Shown: piece after piece, positions 43,456 through 51,096 of the stretch
Numbering within the stretch: position 1 is the stretch's first letter
How the letters are laid out: every line of letters begins with the position of its first letter
Assembly: GCF_003610995.1 (NCBI RefSeq)
Contig: NZ_CP032543.1
Coordinates: forward strand, 434,001 to 498,000
Length of the DNA stretch: 64,000 bases
Reading direction: 5' to 3'
Origin: Streptomyces griseus subsp. griseus
GTDB taxonomy: Bacteria; Actinomycetota; Actinomycetes; Streptomycetales; Streptomycetaceae
Translations under genes and position numbers: made by a program
Notes under the pieces: model-generated
Databases searched by the model: none
Seen by the model: the letters and a program-made list of their open reading frames with translations, nothing else
Told to the model about the DNA's origin: nothing

Positions 43456-45621
43456 ATGGCTGTTCTCCTGTACCGGCTCGGCCGGCTGTCCTTCCGCCGT
43501 CGAGGGCGGGTACTCGCCCTGTGGCTGCTGCTGCTCGCGCTGCTCGGTGGCGGCGCGATCGCCTTCAGTGCACCCGCCACCACCGAGTTCTCCATACCCG
43601 GCACCGAGTCCCAGCAGGCCTTGGACTCGCTCGCCCGGGAGTTCCCGCAGGCGGGGGGTGCGACAGGCACGATCATCGTGGCCGCACCCGAGGGTGAGAA
43701 GCTCACTCCCGCCGCCGTGGCCCCGGTGGTCGCGGAAGCGGCCGAGGTGCCCGGTGTCCTCGCGGCCATCGACCCGTTCGAGGCCCGGGCGCTCTCGCCG
43801 GACGGACGTTACGCCCTGGTCCAGGTGCAGTTCGACTCGGTAGCCGACAGCGTCACCGACGCGCAGCGGGAGTCGTTCACCGAGGCAGGCGCGTCCGCCG
43901 AGGGGCTCCGGGTGGAACACGGGGGCGAGATCATGCGGGGCGCCCCCGAGATCGGCTCGACCGAGATCATCGGTGTCGGTGTGGCGGCGCTCGTGCTGGT
44001 CCTCACGTTCGGCTCGCTCGTGGCGGCCGGGATGACGCTGCTCAATGCCCTCGTCGGGGTGGCCGCAGGCATGGCCGGTCTCTTCTCCCTCAGCAGCATC
44101 GTCGAACTGACCAGCACGGCGCCCATTCTGGCGCTCATGCTGGGCCTGGCCGTGGGCATCGACTACGCGCTCTTCATCACCTCCCGCTACCGGCAGTACC
44201 TCGCGGACGGCATGGAAGGGGAGGAGGCCGCCGGGCGGGCTGCCGGTACGGCCGGATCCGCTGTCGTCTTCGCCGGTGCCACGGTCGTCATCGCGCTCGC
44301 GGGACTCGCGGTCGCCGGCGTCCCCTTCCTGACGGTCATGGGTCTCGCCGCAGCCGCCACGGTCGCCCTCGCGGTACTGGTCTCCCTGACCCTGCTGCCG
44401 GCCGTCCTCGGATTCGCGGGCGTCCGTGTCCTGCCCCGCGCGCGGCGCACGCAGGACCCCGCGCCCTCGTCCGCCGGTACCGGAACGTCCTTCGGCTTCC
44501 GCTGGGGCCGGGTCGTGGCACGGCTGCGCGTCCCCGTCCTCCTCGTGGGCGTCGTGGGCCTCGGCGCACTCGCCCTCCCCGTACAGGACATGCGTCTGGC
44601 CCTGCCCGACGCGAGCACCGAAGCGGCCGGTTCACCCAACCGCGAGGCCTACGACCTGACGACCGAGGGGTTCGGCGAAGGCTTCAACGGTCGCCTCGTC
44701 GCCGTCGTCTCGGCGGCCGACGCGCAGGCGACCGCACAGGCGGCCAAGGAGGCCACCGCGCTGATCTCGGACACCGACGGCGTCCTGGCCGTCGCCGCCC
44801 CGCAGCTCAATGAGCGGGGCACGACCGCCCTGCTGGCCGTGATCCCCAAGACGGGGCCCACCGCCGCCGCGACCGAGGACACCGTGCACGCGATCCGCGA
44901 CCGGGTGGCGGGCGTTCAGGACGCCGACATCGCGTTGACCGGGGTGACCGCCGTCGGAATCGACGTGTCGGAGAAGCTTGCCGCCGCCCTGCCGGTCTAT
45001 CTGCTGCTCGTCGTGGGGCTGTCGGTCCTGCTGCTGATGCTCGTCTTCCGGTCGGTCCTGGTACCGCTGAAAGCCGCCCTCGGCTTCCTGCTCACCATCG
45101 GTGCCACTTTCGGTATCACCGTCGCGATCTTCCAGGAAGGGCATCTGTCGCAGCTGGTCGGCCTCGACACCCCTGGCCCGCTGGTGAGTTTTCTGCCCAT
45201 CCTCCTGATCGGGATCCTCTTCGGTCTGGCCATGGACTACGAGGTCTTCCTCGTCTCGCGGATGCGGGAGGACTTCGTCCACGGAACCGAGGCGCGCCAC
45301 GCAGTCATCAGCGGCGTCGGCCACAACGCCCGGGTGGTCACCGCGGCGGCGATCATCATGACCGCCGTCTTCGGCGGATTCGTGTTCATGCACGACCCCG
45401 TGATCAAGTCCATCGGATTCGCCCTCGCCATCGGCGTTCTCATCGACGCCTTCGTCGTCCGCATGGCCTTGGTGCCCGCGGTCATGCACCTTCTGGGCCG
45501 CGCCGCCTGGTGGCTGCCCCGCACTGTCGACCGGGTCCTGCCCGACCTCGACATCGAGGGCGAGCGGCTCAACCAGGCGATTCCCGAACAGCGACCGGAA
45601 ACAGAGCTCGTGAAGTCCTGA
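43456..45621 (+). CDS. MMPL family RND transporter
   Basis: A 721-residue inner-membrane exporter with the duplicated RND layout: one helix near residue 20, an outer domain (about 40-170), five helices (170-310), another helix near 370, a second outer domain (about 390-520) and five C-terminal helices. Family motifs GLAVGIDYALFITSRYR and GILFGLAMDYEVFLVSRMRE carry the conserved Asp-Tyr pairs of the proton path. MMPL proteins export lipids or hydrophobic metabolites using proton motive force. It is the second gene of a TetR-regulated operon and ends in a hairpin. Confidence 0.93.
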   Translation: MAVLLYRLGRLSFRRRGRVLALWLLLLALLGGGAIAFSAPATTEFSIPGTESQQALDSLAREFPQAGGATGTIIVAAPEGEKLTPAAVAPVVAEAAEVPGVLAAIDPFEARALSPDGRYALVQVQFDSVADSVTDAQRESFTEAGASAEGLRVEHGGEIMRGAPEIGSTEIIGVGVAALVLVLTFGSLVAAGMTLLNALVGVAAGMAGLFSLSSIVELTSTAPILALMLGLAVGIDYALFITSRYRQYLADGMEGEEAAGRAAGTAGSAVVFAGATVVIALAGLAVAGVPFLTVMGLAAAATVALAVLVSLTLLPAVLGFAGVRVLPRARRTQDPAPSSAGTGTSFGFRWGRVVARLRVPVLLVGVVGLGALALPVQDMRLALPDASTEAAGSPNREAYDLTTEGFGEGFNGRLVAVVSAADAQATAQAAKEATALISDTDGVLAVAAPQLNERGTTALLAVIPKTGPTAAATEDTVHAIRDRVAGVQDADIALTGVTAVGIDVSEKLAAALPVYLLLVVGLSVLLLMLVFRSVLVPLKAALGFLLTIGATFGITVAIFQEGHLSQLVGLDTPGPLVSFLPILLIGILFGLAMDYEVFLVSRMREDFVHGTEARHAVISGVGHNARVVTAAAIIMTAVFGGFVFMHDPVIKSIGFALAIGVLIDAFVVRMALVPAVMHLLGRAAWWLPRTVDRVLPDLDIEGERLNQAIPEQRPETELVKS

Positions 45622-45638
45622 GAGGGGGCCAGCAGACC

Positions 45639-45657
45639 CCGCCGGGAACTACGGCGG
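45639..45657 (+). terminator. Hairpin behind the MMPL gene
   Basis: CCGCCG (45639-45644) and CGGCGG (45652-45657) pair with a 7-nt loop, 17 nt after the stop. The stem is short, so this is a moderate candidate. Confidence 0.4.
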
Positions 45658-45812
45658 TCGGGTGTGACCTGCGCGCCGCTGAGGAAGGGCCCTTGGCGTA
45701 GACACCGATATGGCGGTGGCCCCCGGGTTCAGCCTGGCGGGCCCAAGTCCCCTCGGCGGCGATGGCCCACGCGCCCCTGGTCGACCGAACGGTCCCGGAT
45801 CTGGGACTCCCA

Positions 45813-45864
45813 AAGATCTGTCTCCCATCCGTCTCCCATGGGAGACGGATGGGAGACAGATCTT
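45813..45864. repeat. 52-bp perfect palindrome
   Basis: The sequence from AAGATCTGTCTCCC to its mirror GGGAGACAGATCTT is self-complementary over all 52 bases with no loop; the centre is at CCCA/TGGG (45838/45839). Each arm itself contains two CTCCCATCCGTCTCCC-type subrepeats. It is longer and less GC-rich than terminators nearby. It may be a fused pair of transposon ends, a recombination site or a cruciform-forming element. Confidence 0.85.
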
Positions 45865-45885
45865 GCTAATCAGGGCTGGCCACGA

Positions 45886-45984
45886 CTAGCTGAAGCCAAG
45901 CAGGGCCAGGTTTCGGAGCCCATAGCAGCAGGTGGGACGCCGACCTGGCCTTTTGCAGACCCCACCGTTGATCCAGACGATCAC
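45886..45984 (-). pseudogene. Truncated start of a P-loop kinase gene
   Basis: From GTG 45984 the frame reads VIVWING, the same opening as the P-loop/Nudix fusion at 37152 (VIVVWINGAFGAGKT), then diverges into a Cys/Arg-rich out-of-family tail and stops at 45886. A GGGGGG run upstream of the GTG would serve as ribosome binding site. Only the first strand survives; Walker A and everything after it are lost. It marks an ancestral related gene cut by deletion or insertion. Confidence 0.5.
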
Positions 45985-46211
45985 GGTTCCCCCCTTCGTA
46001 GCCCCCTGCGACTTGCCCGCAACACCCTGCCGGGGAAACCCCGCGGTGGCGACGGCGTTGCCGGGATGGGGGGATCCGGACCGGCATGAAGGCCCGATGG
46101 TACGAAGCCGAATTCGGGGGCACCCGTATCCATGACGGACAACGCTCGTTGAACAGCTAATAACCAGGCCTACGGCATGGGCTGGCGGCACAGGACAACT
46201 GGGGGTGCGCC

Positions 46212-46388
46212 GTGCGGCGGACAATTCTCGAACAGTTCCCGGCAGGAGATCCGCGCGGCAGCCGTGCGGCCGAGGAGTTCGCGGCCGCCCGCCGTGGCGA
46301 GGGTCTGGCGGCGGAGGTCGTGATGAATCTGGACCAGGACGTCTTCCTGGTGGTCGTACCGCAGCAGCCCGCGAACGCGGGGCGCTGA
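46212..46388 (+). CDS. Short hypothetical protein
   Basis: A 58-residue frame, MRRTILEQFPAGDPRGSRAAEEFAAARRGEGLAAEVVMNLDQDVFLVVVPQQP in outline, with helix-then-strand character and codon use like the rest of the window. I do not recognise it. GTG 46212 has only a G-rich stretch upstream. It could be an intact small gene or the C-terminal piece of a longer one lost in the decayed region. Confidence 0.45.
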   Translation: MRRTILEQFPAGDPRGSRAAEEFAAARRGEGLAAEVVMNLDQDVFLVVVPQQPANAGR

Positions 46389-46487
46389 CAGGCCGACTGA
46401 CGGGCCATGAGGTCCCGAGGGAGTGCCCGACGGGCGGGGCGCTTCTGCCAGCTGTGGGGTGCCCGACGGACTGGGGTGGGCTCCCTT

Positions 46488-46780
46488 GCCTGACGGGCGA
46501 GGTATGCGCAGCGGTCTGTGGGCTGCCCTGCCTGACGACCAAGGCGACCGGCTGCCTGCGGGTGGGCGCCCCGCCTCACGAGTAGGTCGTCCGAGGGACC
46601 GTGGGGTGCTCCGCCCGACGTACGGACCGTCCGGCTGCCTCTGGTGGGTGGCCTGCCTGACGAGCAGGGCGCCCGACTGCCTCCGGTGAGTGACCCGCCC
46701 GACGAACAGGGCGCCCGACAGCCTCCCGTAGGTGCCCCGCCTGACGAACGGGGCTCCCACCGAAGCGGGTAGGGGCCTTG
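46488..46780. repeat. Degenerate 42-bp tandem repeats, about seven copies
   Basis: Units beginning GCCTGACGA or GCCCGACGA start at 46488, 46530, 46573, 46613, 46655, 46697 and 46739; spacing is 40-43 bp, mostly 42. The last three are best conserved and share ACAGGGCGCCCGAC-type cores. On the minus strand the unit encodes 14-residue repeats such as SGALFVGRVTHRRQ. The copies have diverged strongly, so the array is old. Confidence 0.6.
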
Positions 46781-46792
46781 CGATCACACCCA

Positions 46793-46818
46793 CCGGAGGC
46801 CGCGCGGCCGCCCTCCGG
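46793..46818 (-). terminator. Hairpin behind glucokinase
   Basis: CCGGAGG (46793-46799) and CCTCCGG (46812-46818) form a 7-bp stem about 28 nt beyond the glucokinase stop. The 12-nt loop is itself self-complementary (GCGGCCGC-like). Confidence 0.5.
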
Positions 46819-46845
46819 GCGAGGACGGCAGTCTGAGGACAGGCC

Positions 46846-47775
46846 CTAGCCCAGCGCGATCGCCGCAGCCGCCGCGCCGACCAGCCCCGCGTCCGTGCCC
46901 ATCACGGCAGGCGCGACCGTGAGGCCCCGGACGAACGAGAGCGTCGCGTAGTCGCCCAGGCTGCGGCGCAGCGGCGCGAAGAGCACCTCGCCCGCGCCCG
47001 CCACTCCCCCGCCGATCACCGCGATGTCGATCTCGACCAGGGTCGCGGTGGCGGCGATGCCGGCCGCGAGCGCCTGGGCCGCCCGCTCGTACGAGGCGAG
47101 GGCGACCAGGTCACCGGCGCGCGCGGCGGCGGCCACGGCGGCGGCCGTGGTGTCGCCGTCCGGGCCGGGGCGCCAGCCGCCCTCCAGGGCCCGGCGGGCG
47201 ATGTTCGGGCCACTGGCGATCCGCTCCACGCAGCCGCGCGCGCCGCAGGGGCACGGGTCGCCGTCCAGGTCGACGCTGATGTGGCCGATGTGGCCGGCGT
47301 TGCCGGAGGGGCCCGGGTGCAGCGTGCCGCCAAGGACCAGGCCACCGCCGACGCCCGTCGAGACGACGAGGCAGAGCGCGTTGTCGTAACCGCGCGCCGC
47401 CCCGAGCCAGTGCTCGGCCGCCGTCATCGCGACCCCGTCGCCGACCAGCGCGACGGGCAGCCCGCCGATCGTCTTCTGCACCCGCTCCACCAGCGGGAAG
47501 TCACGCCAGCCGGGGACGTTGACCGGGCTGACCGTGCCCGCGCCCGCGTCGACCGGGCCCGCGCTGCCGATCCCCGCGGAGCCCGCGCGGTCCCACAGCG
47601 GCGAGGCCGTCAGCTCGCCGAGCACCTCGTCCACGGCACCCATCACCGCCTCGGCACCCTCCCGGGCGGGCGTCGGCCGCTGCGCCCGTACGAGGAGGTT
47701 TCCGTCCCCGTCGACCAGCGCGCCGGCGATCTTGGTGCCGCCGATGTCGAGTGCGGCGACGAGGTCGGTATGCAT
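46846..47775 (-). CDS. ROK family sugar kinase (glucokinase-like)
   Basis: A 309-residue ROK kinase without a DNA-binding domain. The phosphate-binding loop is LDIGGTKIAGAL at residues 9-20, the catalytic Asp is in LVGDGVAM, the zinc site is CPCGARGCVE near residue 165 and GHIGHISVDLDGDP precedes it. It phosphorylates glucose or a related hexose with ATP or polyphosphate. The ATG is complementary to 47773-47775. It is divergent from a LacI-type regulator with a LacI operator between, so local control by that regulator is likely. Streptomyces GlkA is a related but separate protein. Confidence 0.9.
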   Translation of the reverse strand: MHTDLVAALDIGGTKIAGALVDGDGNLLVRAQRPTPAREGAEAVMGAVDEVLGELTASPLWDRAGSAGIGSAGPVDAGAGTVSPVNVPGWRDFPLVERVQKTIGGLPVALVGDGVAMTAAEHWLGAARGYDNALCLVVSTGVGGGLVLGGTLHPGPSGNAGHIGHISVDLDGDPCPCGARGCVERIASGPNIARRALEGGWRPGPDGDTTAAAVAAAARAGDLVALASYERAAQALAAGIAATATLVEIDIAVIGGGVAGAGEVLFAPLRRSLGDYATLSFVRGLTVAPAVMGTDAGLVGAAAAAIALG

Positions 47776-47849
47776 CGGTGTGGCTTCTCCGGATGAGTGA
47801 AGGGCGGGACCTGCGGGTTCAGTCAATAGTCTGCACAGTCTCCCTGGGG

Positions 47850-47876
47850 TTGACAACGTTGTCCAGGGCCTATGCT
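47850..47876 (+). promoter_or_regulatory. LacI-type operator overlapping a promoter
   Basis: The palindrome GACAACGTTGTC (47852-47863) has the central CG-containing form bound by LacI/GalR proteins. It overlaps TTGACA (47850-47855), with TATGCT at 47871-47876 as a possible -10, although the 15-bp spacing is short. It lies between the glucokinase and LacI genes and could control either or both. Confidence 0.6.
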
Positions 47877-48032
47877 CGGAGCCACAGCCTCCGTTCGTCT
47901 CCGCAACAGGCTCCGCGGGCCGTCCGGAGGTGCCCGTTTGCCGCCCGATCACCGCCCGAATCGGCTACCGCCGACCCGCCCCACACCGTAAACCGACGCC
48001 CCCGCCCGTATTCGACGACAGGACAGCGCACT

Positions 48033-49061
48033 GTGGACCGGACCACCCGCCATTCCGAGACCCGTTACGGCAACCGGCCGACCATGAAGGACGTGGCCGC
48101 CCGTGCCGGAGTGGGCCTCAAGACGGTCTCCCGGGTGGTGAACAGCGAGCCCGGCGTCACGCCCGACACCGAGCGCCGCGTGCAGGAGGCGATCGACGCC
48201 CTGGGCTTCCGCCGCAACGACAGCGCCCGGGTGCTGCGCAAGGGGCGTACGGCCTCGATCGGCCTGGTCCTGGAAGATCTGGCGGACCCGTTCTACGGCC
48301 CGCTGAGCCGGGCCGTGGAGGAGGTGGCCCGCGCGCACGGGGCCCTGCTCATCAACGGCTCCAGCGCCGAGGACCCCGAGCGGGAGCAGGAGCTCGTCCT
48401 GGCCCTGTGCGCCCGCCGGGTGGACGGTCTGATCGTGATCCCGGCGGGCGACGACCACCGCTATCTGGAGCCGGAGATCAAGGCGGGCATCGCCACGGTC
48501 TTCGTGGACCGCCCGGCGGGCCGGGTCGAGGCGGACATGGTGCTCTCCGACAGCTTCGGCGGCTCCCGGGAGGGCGTGGCCCACCTGATCGCGCACGGCC
48601 ACCGCCGGATCGGGTTCATCGGCGACCAGCCCCGCATCCACACCGCCACCGAGCGCCTGCGCGGCTACCACACGGCCATGACGGACGCGGGGATCACCGT
48701 CGAGGACTCCTGGGTCTCGCTGGGCACCACCGACCCCGGCCGGGTCCGGGCGGCGGCCGAGGCGATGCTCGGCGGGCCCGAGCCGGTCACCGCGCTCTTC
48801 GCCGGGAACAACCGGGTGACGGTGACGGCGGTCCGGGTGATCGCGGAGCAGGAACGGCCGGTGGCGCTGGTCGGGTTCGACGACATCGAGTTGGCCGATC
48901 TGCTCGGCATCACCGTCATCTCGCAGGACGCGGCGGCCGTCGGCAGGACCGCGGCCGAGCACCTGTTCCGCCGCCTCGACGGCGCCGACCACGCCCCGGC
49001 CCGGGTGGAGCTGCCGACCACTCTCATCCCGCGCGGTTCGGGCGAACTACCGCCCGCCTGA
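48033..49061 (+). CDS. LacI family transcriptional regulator
   Basis: A 342-residue LacI/GalR regulator. The DNA-binding domain is at residues about 15-70 (TMKDVAARAGVGLKTVSRVVN with the hinge RVLRKGRT), followed by a periplasmic-binding-protein-like sensor domain (IGLVLEDLADPFYGPLSRAVEE, FVDRPAG, ALFAGNN, ALVGFDDIE). GTG 48033 supplies a short N-terminal extension; ATG 48087 at MKDVAA is an alternative. It is divergent from a ROK sugar kinase, which fits control of hexose use. Confidence 0.9.
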   Translation: MDRTTRHSETRYGNRPTMKDVAARAGVGLKTVSRVVNSEPGVTPDTERRVQEAIDALGFRRNDSARVLRKGRTASIGLVLEDLADPFYGPLSRAVEEVARAHGALLINGSSAEDPEREQELVLALCARRVDGLIVIPAGDDHRYLEPEIKAGIATVFVDRPAGRVEADMVLSDSFGGSREGVAHLIAHGHRRIGFIGDQPRIHTATERLRGYHTAMTDAGITVEDSWVSLGTTDPGRVRAAAEAMLGGPEPVTALFAGNNRVTVTAVRVIAEQERPVALVGFDDIELADLLGITVISQDAAAVGRTAAEHLFRRLDGADHAPARVELPTTLIPRGSGELPPA

Positions 49062-49080
49062 GGCCCACCAGGCCGCGATC

Positions 49081-49106
49081 GGACCCGCGCGATACTGCCC
49101 GGGTCC
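49081..49106. terminator. Hairpin between convergent LacI and hydrolase genes
   Basis: GGACCCG (49081-49087) pairs with CGGGTCC (49100-49106) across a 12-nt loop in the 90-bp gap between two convergent genes, so it may serve both. Confidence 0.45.
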
Positions 49107-49151
49107 CGCCGAGCCGCGTGCGGAACGGACGCCTGAGTCCGGTCAAGGCCG

Positions 49152-49976
49152 TCAGGTCCCCGCGCGGAACTCCCGCTTCAGCAGCGCCAGAAGCCGTGCC
49201 GGCGCGTCCTCCGGGGTCGCGTGTCCCGCCCCCTCCAGCCAGTGCAGCTCGGAGTGCGGGATCAGCGCGTGCAGCTGCTCGGCGAAGGGCGGCGGCAGGA
49301 ATCCGTCCTCCCGCCCCCAGATGATCCGGGTCGGCACCGGTACGGACCCCAGCAGATGGCGGAACTCGTCGGTGGCGGCCTGCTCCAGCTGCCCGTACTG
49401 GCGGTAGTACGCCGCCCTGCCCTGCTCGCCGCGCCACGGGTCGAGGTGGGCGGCCAGGACGTCCGGCCGGTAGCCGGAGTGGCTCGCGAAGCGCAAGTGG
49501 CTCTCGGCCAGCGCCTCGTGGGCGTAGACGGGCAGCTGCTCGAAGACGTGGACGTTCTCCCGTACGAGCCGGAACAGCCCGGTCCCCCAGTCGCCGCAGG
49601 CCACCGAGTCGACCAGGGTGAGATCGGCGTACCGCGCGCCCTCCAGCAGCAGCGCCCGCAGCGCCACCGCCCCGCCGATGTCGTGGGCGATCACCCTCGG
49701 ACTCTCCAGCCCCCAGTGGTCCAGGAGCCCGGTGAACACCCGTGTGTGCGCGGGCAGGCGGAGATCCTGCCCCTCGCGCCGCTCCGACTGTCCGAAGCCG
49801 AGCAGGTCGAAGACGTAGACCTGGTGGTCCTGGGCGAGCGCCGGTGCGATCTCGTGCCAGATGCGCGAGGAGAGCGGGGTGCCGTGGAGCAGGACGACCG
49901 GATCGCCCTCCCCCAGCACGTCCCAGCGGACCTCCCCGCCCGGGGTCTCGAATGTCCTGGTGAGCCGTCCGTTCAT
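49152..49976 (-). CDS. Alpha/beta hydrolase, haloalkane-dehalogenase-like
   Basis: A 274-residue alpha/beta-fold enzyme. VVLLHGTPLSSRIWHEI is the oxyanion region, AHDIGGAVALRAL near residue 103 places Asp as nucleophile (as in dehalogenases and epoxide hydrolases), IIWGREDGFLP gives the acid region and EGAGHATPED the catalytic His. The reaction is probably hydrolysis of an ester, epoxide or C-halogen bond. The ATG is complementary to 49974-49976. It is divergent from the CGNR regulator, which may control it through the inverted repeat between them. Confidence 0.88.
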   Translation of the reverse strand: MNGRLTRTFETPGGEVRWDVLGEGDPVVLLHGTPLSSRIWHEIAPALAQDHQVYVFDLLGFGQSERREGQDLRLPAHTRVFTGLLDHWGLESPRVIAHDIGGAVALRALLLEGARYADLTLVDSVACGDWGTGLFRLVRENVHVFEQLPVYAHEALAESHLRFASHSGYRPDVLAAHLDPWRGEQGRAAYYRQYGQLEQAATDEFRHLLGSVPVPTRIIWGREDGFLPPPFAEQLHALIPHSELHWLEGAGHATPEDAPARLLALLKREFRAGT

Positions 49977-50020
49977 GACACGCCTCCTGTTTGCCGGGTA
50001 CAGAACCTGCCGGACTTCCG

Positions 50021-50053
50021 ACGTTACCAGAGGACGCCTCTTGTAGGTAACGT
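50021..50053. promoter_or_regulatory. Nested inverted repeat between hydrolase and CGNR regulator
   Basis: ACGTTACC (50021-50028) and GGTAACGT (50046-50053) form a perfect repeat, and AGAGG (50029-50033) / CCTCT (50037-50041) is nested inside it. TAAAGT follows 7 nt before the ATG at 50070 and may be a -10 of a leaderless mRNA. It is the likely operator of the CGNR protein for both divergent genes. Confidence 0.6.
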
Positions 50054-50069
50054 TGGTAAAGTGGGGATC

Positions 50070-50636
50070 ATGCGACGGAACCCGGCACCCGCGGAACTCG
50101 AACCGGTCGAGGCGTTCTGCAACACGGCAACCCTTCTCCACGGCGGGGACGAGTTCGCCCGGCCGCAGACGGCGGGCGGCTGGTTGCGGGCACACGGCTA
50201 TCCGCAGGCGGTCGCCCCGCCCGAACGGGCGGCGCTCATGGAGGCCCGGGAGACCGTACGGGCGTTCCTGGTGGAGCGGACCTCACCCGAGGCCCTCGAC
50301 GCTCTCAACCGGCTGATCCGCTCCGTGGCGGGCGCCCCGGTCGTGCGCCCGGACGGCACACTCGCCCTGCGCCCGGCCGCCCAAGGGCCGGTGGCGGAGG
50401 ACGGGCCGGTGGCGGAGATCGTACGAACGGTGCTCGAAGCCCTGCTGCGGGACGGCCTGACCGGGCGTCACGCGACGCGGCTCAAGGCCTGCGCGGCGCC
50501 GGAGTGCCGCTGGGTCTTCTACGACCGGGCTCCGTCGTCGAACGGCCAGTGGTGCGACATGAACGTGTGCGGGGCCCGGCACAAGATGCGGGCCTACCGC
50601 GCCCGTACGGGGGCCACCGCACGCAGGGACGGCTGA
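50070..50636 (+). CDS. CGNR zinc-finger domain regulator
   Basis: A 188-residue protein with an N-terminal stress-responsive ABATE-like domain (residues about 10-130, EAFCNTATLLHGGDEF) and a C-terminal CGNR-type zinc finger: KACAAPECRWVFYDRAP followed by WCDMNVCGARHKMRAYRAR near residues 145-182. Proteins of this type are regarded as stress-linked DNA-binding regulators. The ATG is at 50070. In the finger, the name-giving residues read CGAR instead of CGNR. It is divergent from an alpha/beta hydrolase it probably controls. Confidence 0.88.
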   Translation: MRRNPAPAELEPVEAFCNTATLLHGGDEFARPQTAGGWLRAHGYPQAVAPPERAALMEARETVRAFLVERTSPEALDALNRLIRSVAGAPVVRPDGTLALRPAAQGPVAEDGPVAEIVRTVLEALLRDGLTGRHATRLKACAAPECRWVFYDRAPSSNGQWCDMNVCGARHKMRAYRARTGATARRDG

Positions 50637-51096
50637 GGCCGTGGCCCGTCGGGGCCGTCGAGGTGGCCACCGAGTCTCCCGGGGCCGTGGTGCCGCCGGA
50701 TCGGCGGGGGCGGTTCCTGACGTCGGACGCTGACGGCCCCGGGCCCGTAAGGAACGCTCCGGCTCGCCCGGACGGCGGGCCGTCGCCTCCGTGGCGCCCC
50801 CCGTTCCCGCTCGCCCCGACCCGGTGGAGCGCGGACCGCGATGCGCCGCCCTCTTCCCGGGCCGGTACGGCAGCGGGCGGGACGTCCAGAACAGGCGCGC
50901 ACCCATGATCCGTGCGGCGCCGGCCATGACCCGGCCCCGTGGTCCCGTCCAACCGGGCCGAAGGCGTCTGCGGCGGCGGTCACCCGCGCGGGCGCTGCCG
51001 GTACGCGGCGGCCGGCGGACCCTGTCCGTCACATGCCTGCACGCCCCGGCTGGACTTTCCGTGCCACCGCCGGGGCGTAACGCCTGCTGACGGGCC
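50637..51096. other. Intergenic region without convincing gene
   Basis: The 460 bases between the CGNR gene and the convergent DUF6986 gene contain only GC-rich open frames with atypical composition on both strands. No repeat, RNA gene or strong hairpin was recognised. Confidence 0.4.

Larger units (their letters stand above)
45622..46845. other. Accessory decayed region between MMPL exporter and glucokinase
   Basis: This stretch of 1.2 kb contains no large gene. It holds, in order, a hairpin (45639-45657), a 52-bp perfect palindrome (45813-45864), the truncated start of a P-loop gene (45886-45984), a short plausible coding frame (46212-46388), degenerate 42-bp repeats (46488-46765) and a terminator-like hairpin (46793-46818). 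The parts around 45780-46150 have lower GC than the window, consistent with insertion and decay of foreign DNA. Confidence 0.6.

Noticed and set aside
46170..46793. Minus-strand frame of about 200 codons with 14-residue repeats
   Set aside because: No ribosome binding site, no family, and the repeat length of 42 bp alone keeps the frame open.
50504..50983. Overlapping plus and minus frames after the CGNR gene as small genes
   Set aside because: Pro/Arg/Gly-rich translations without family pattern, no start signal.
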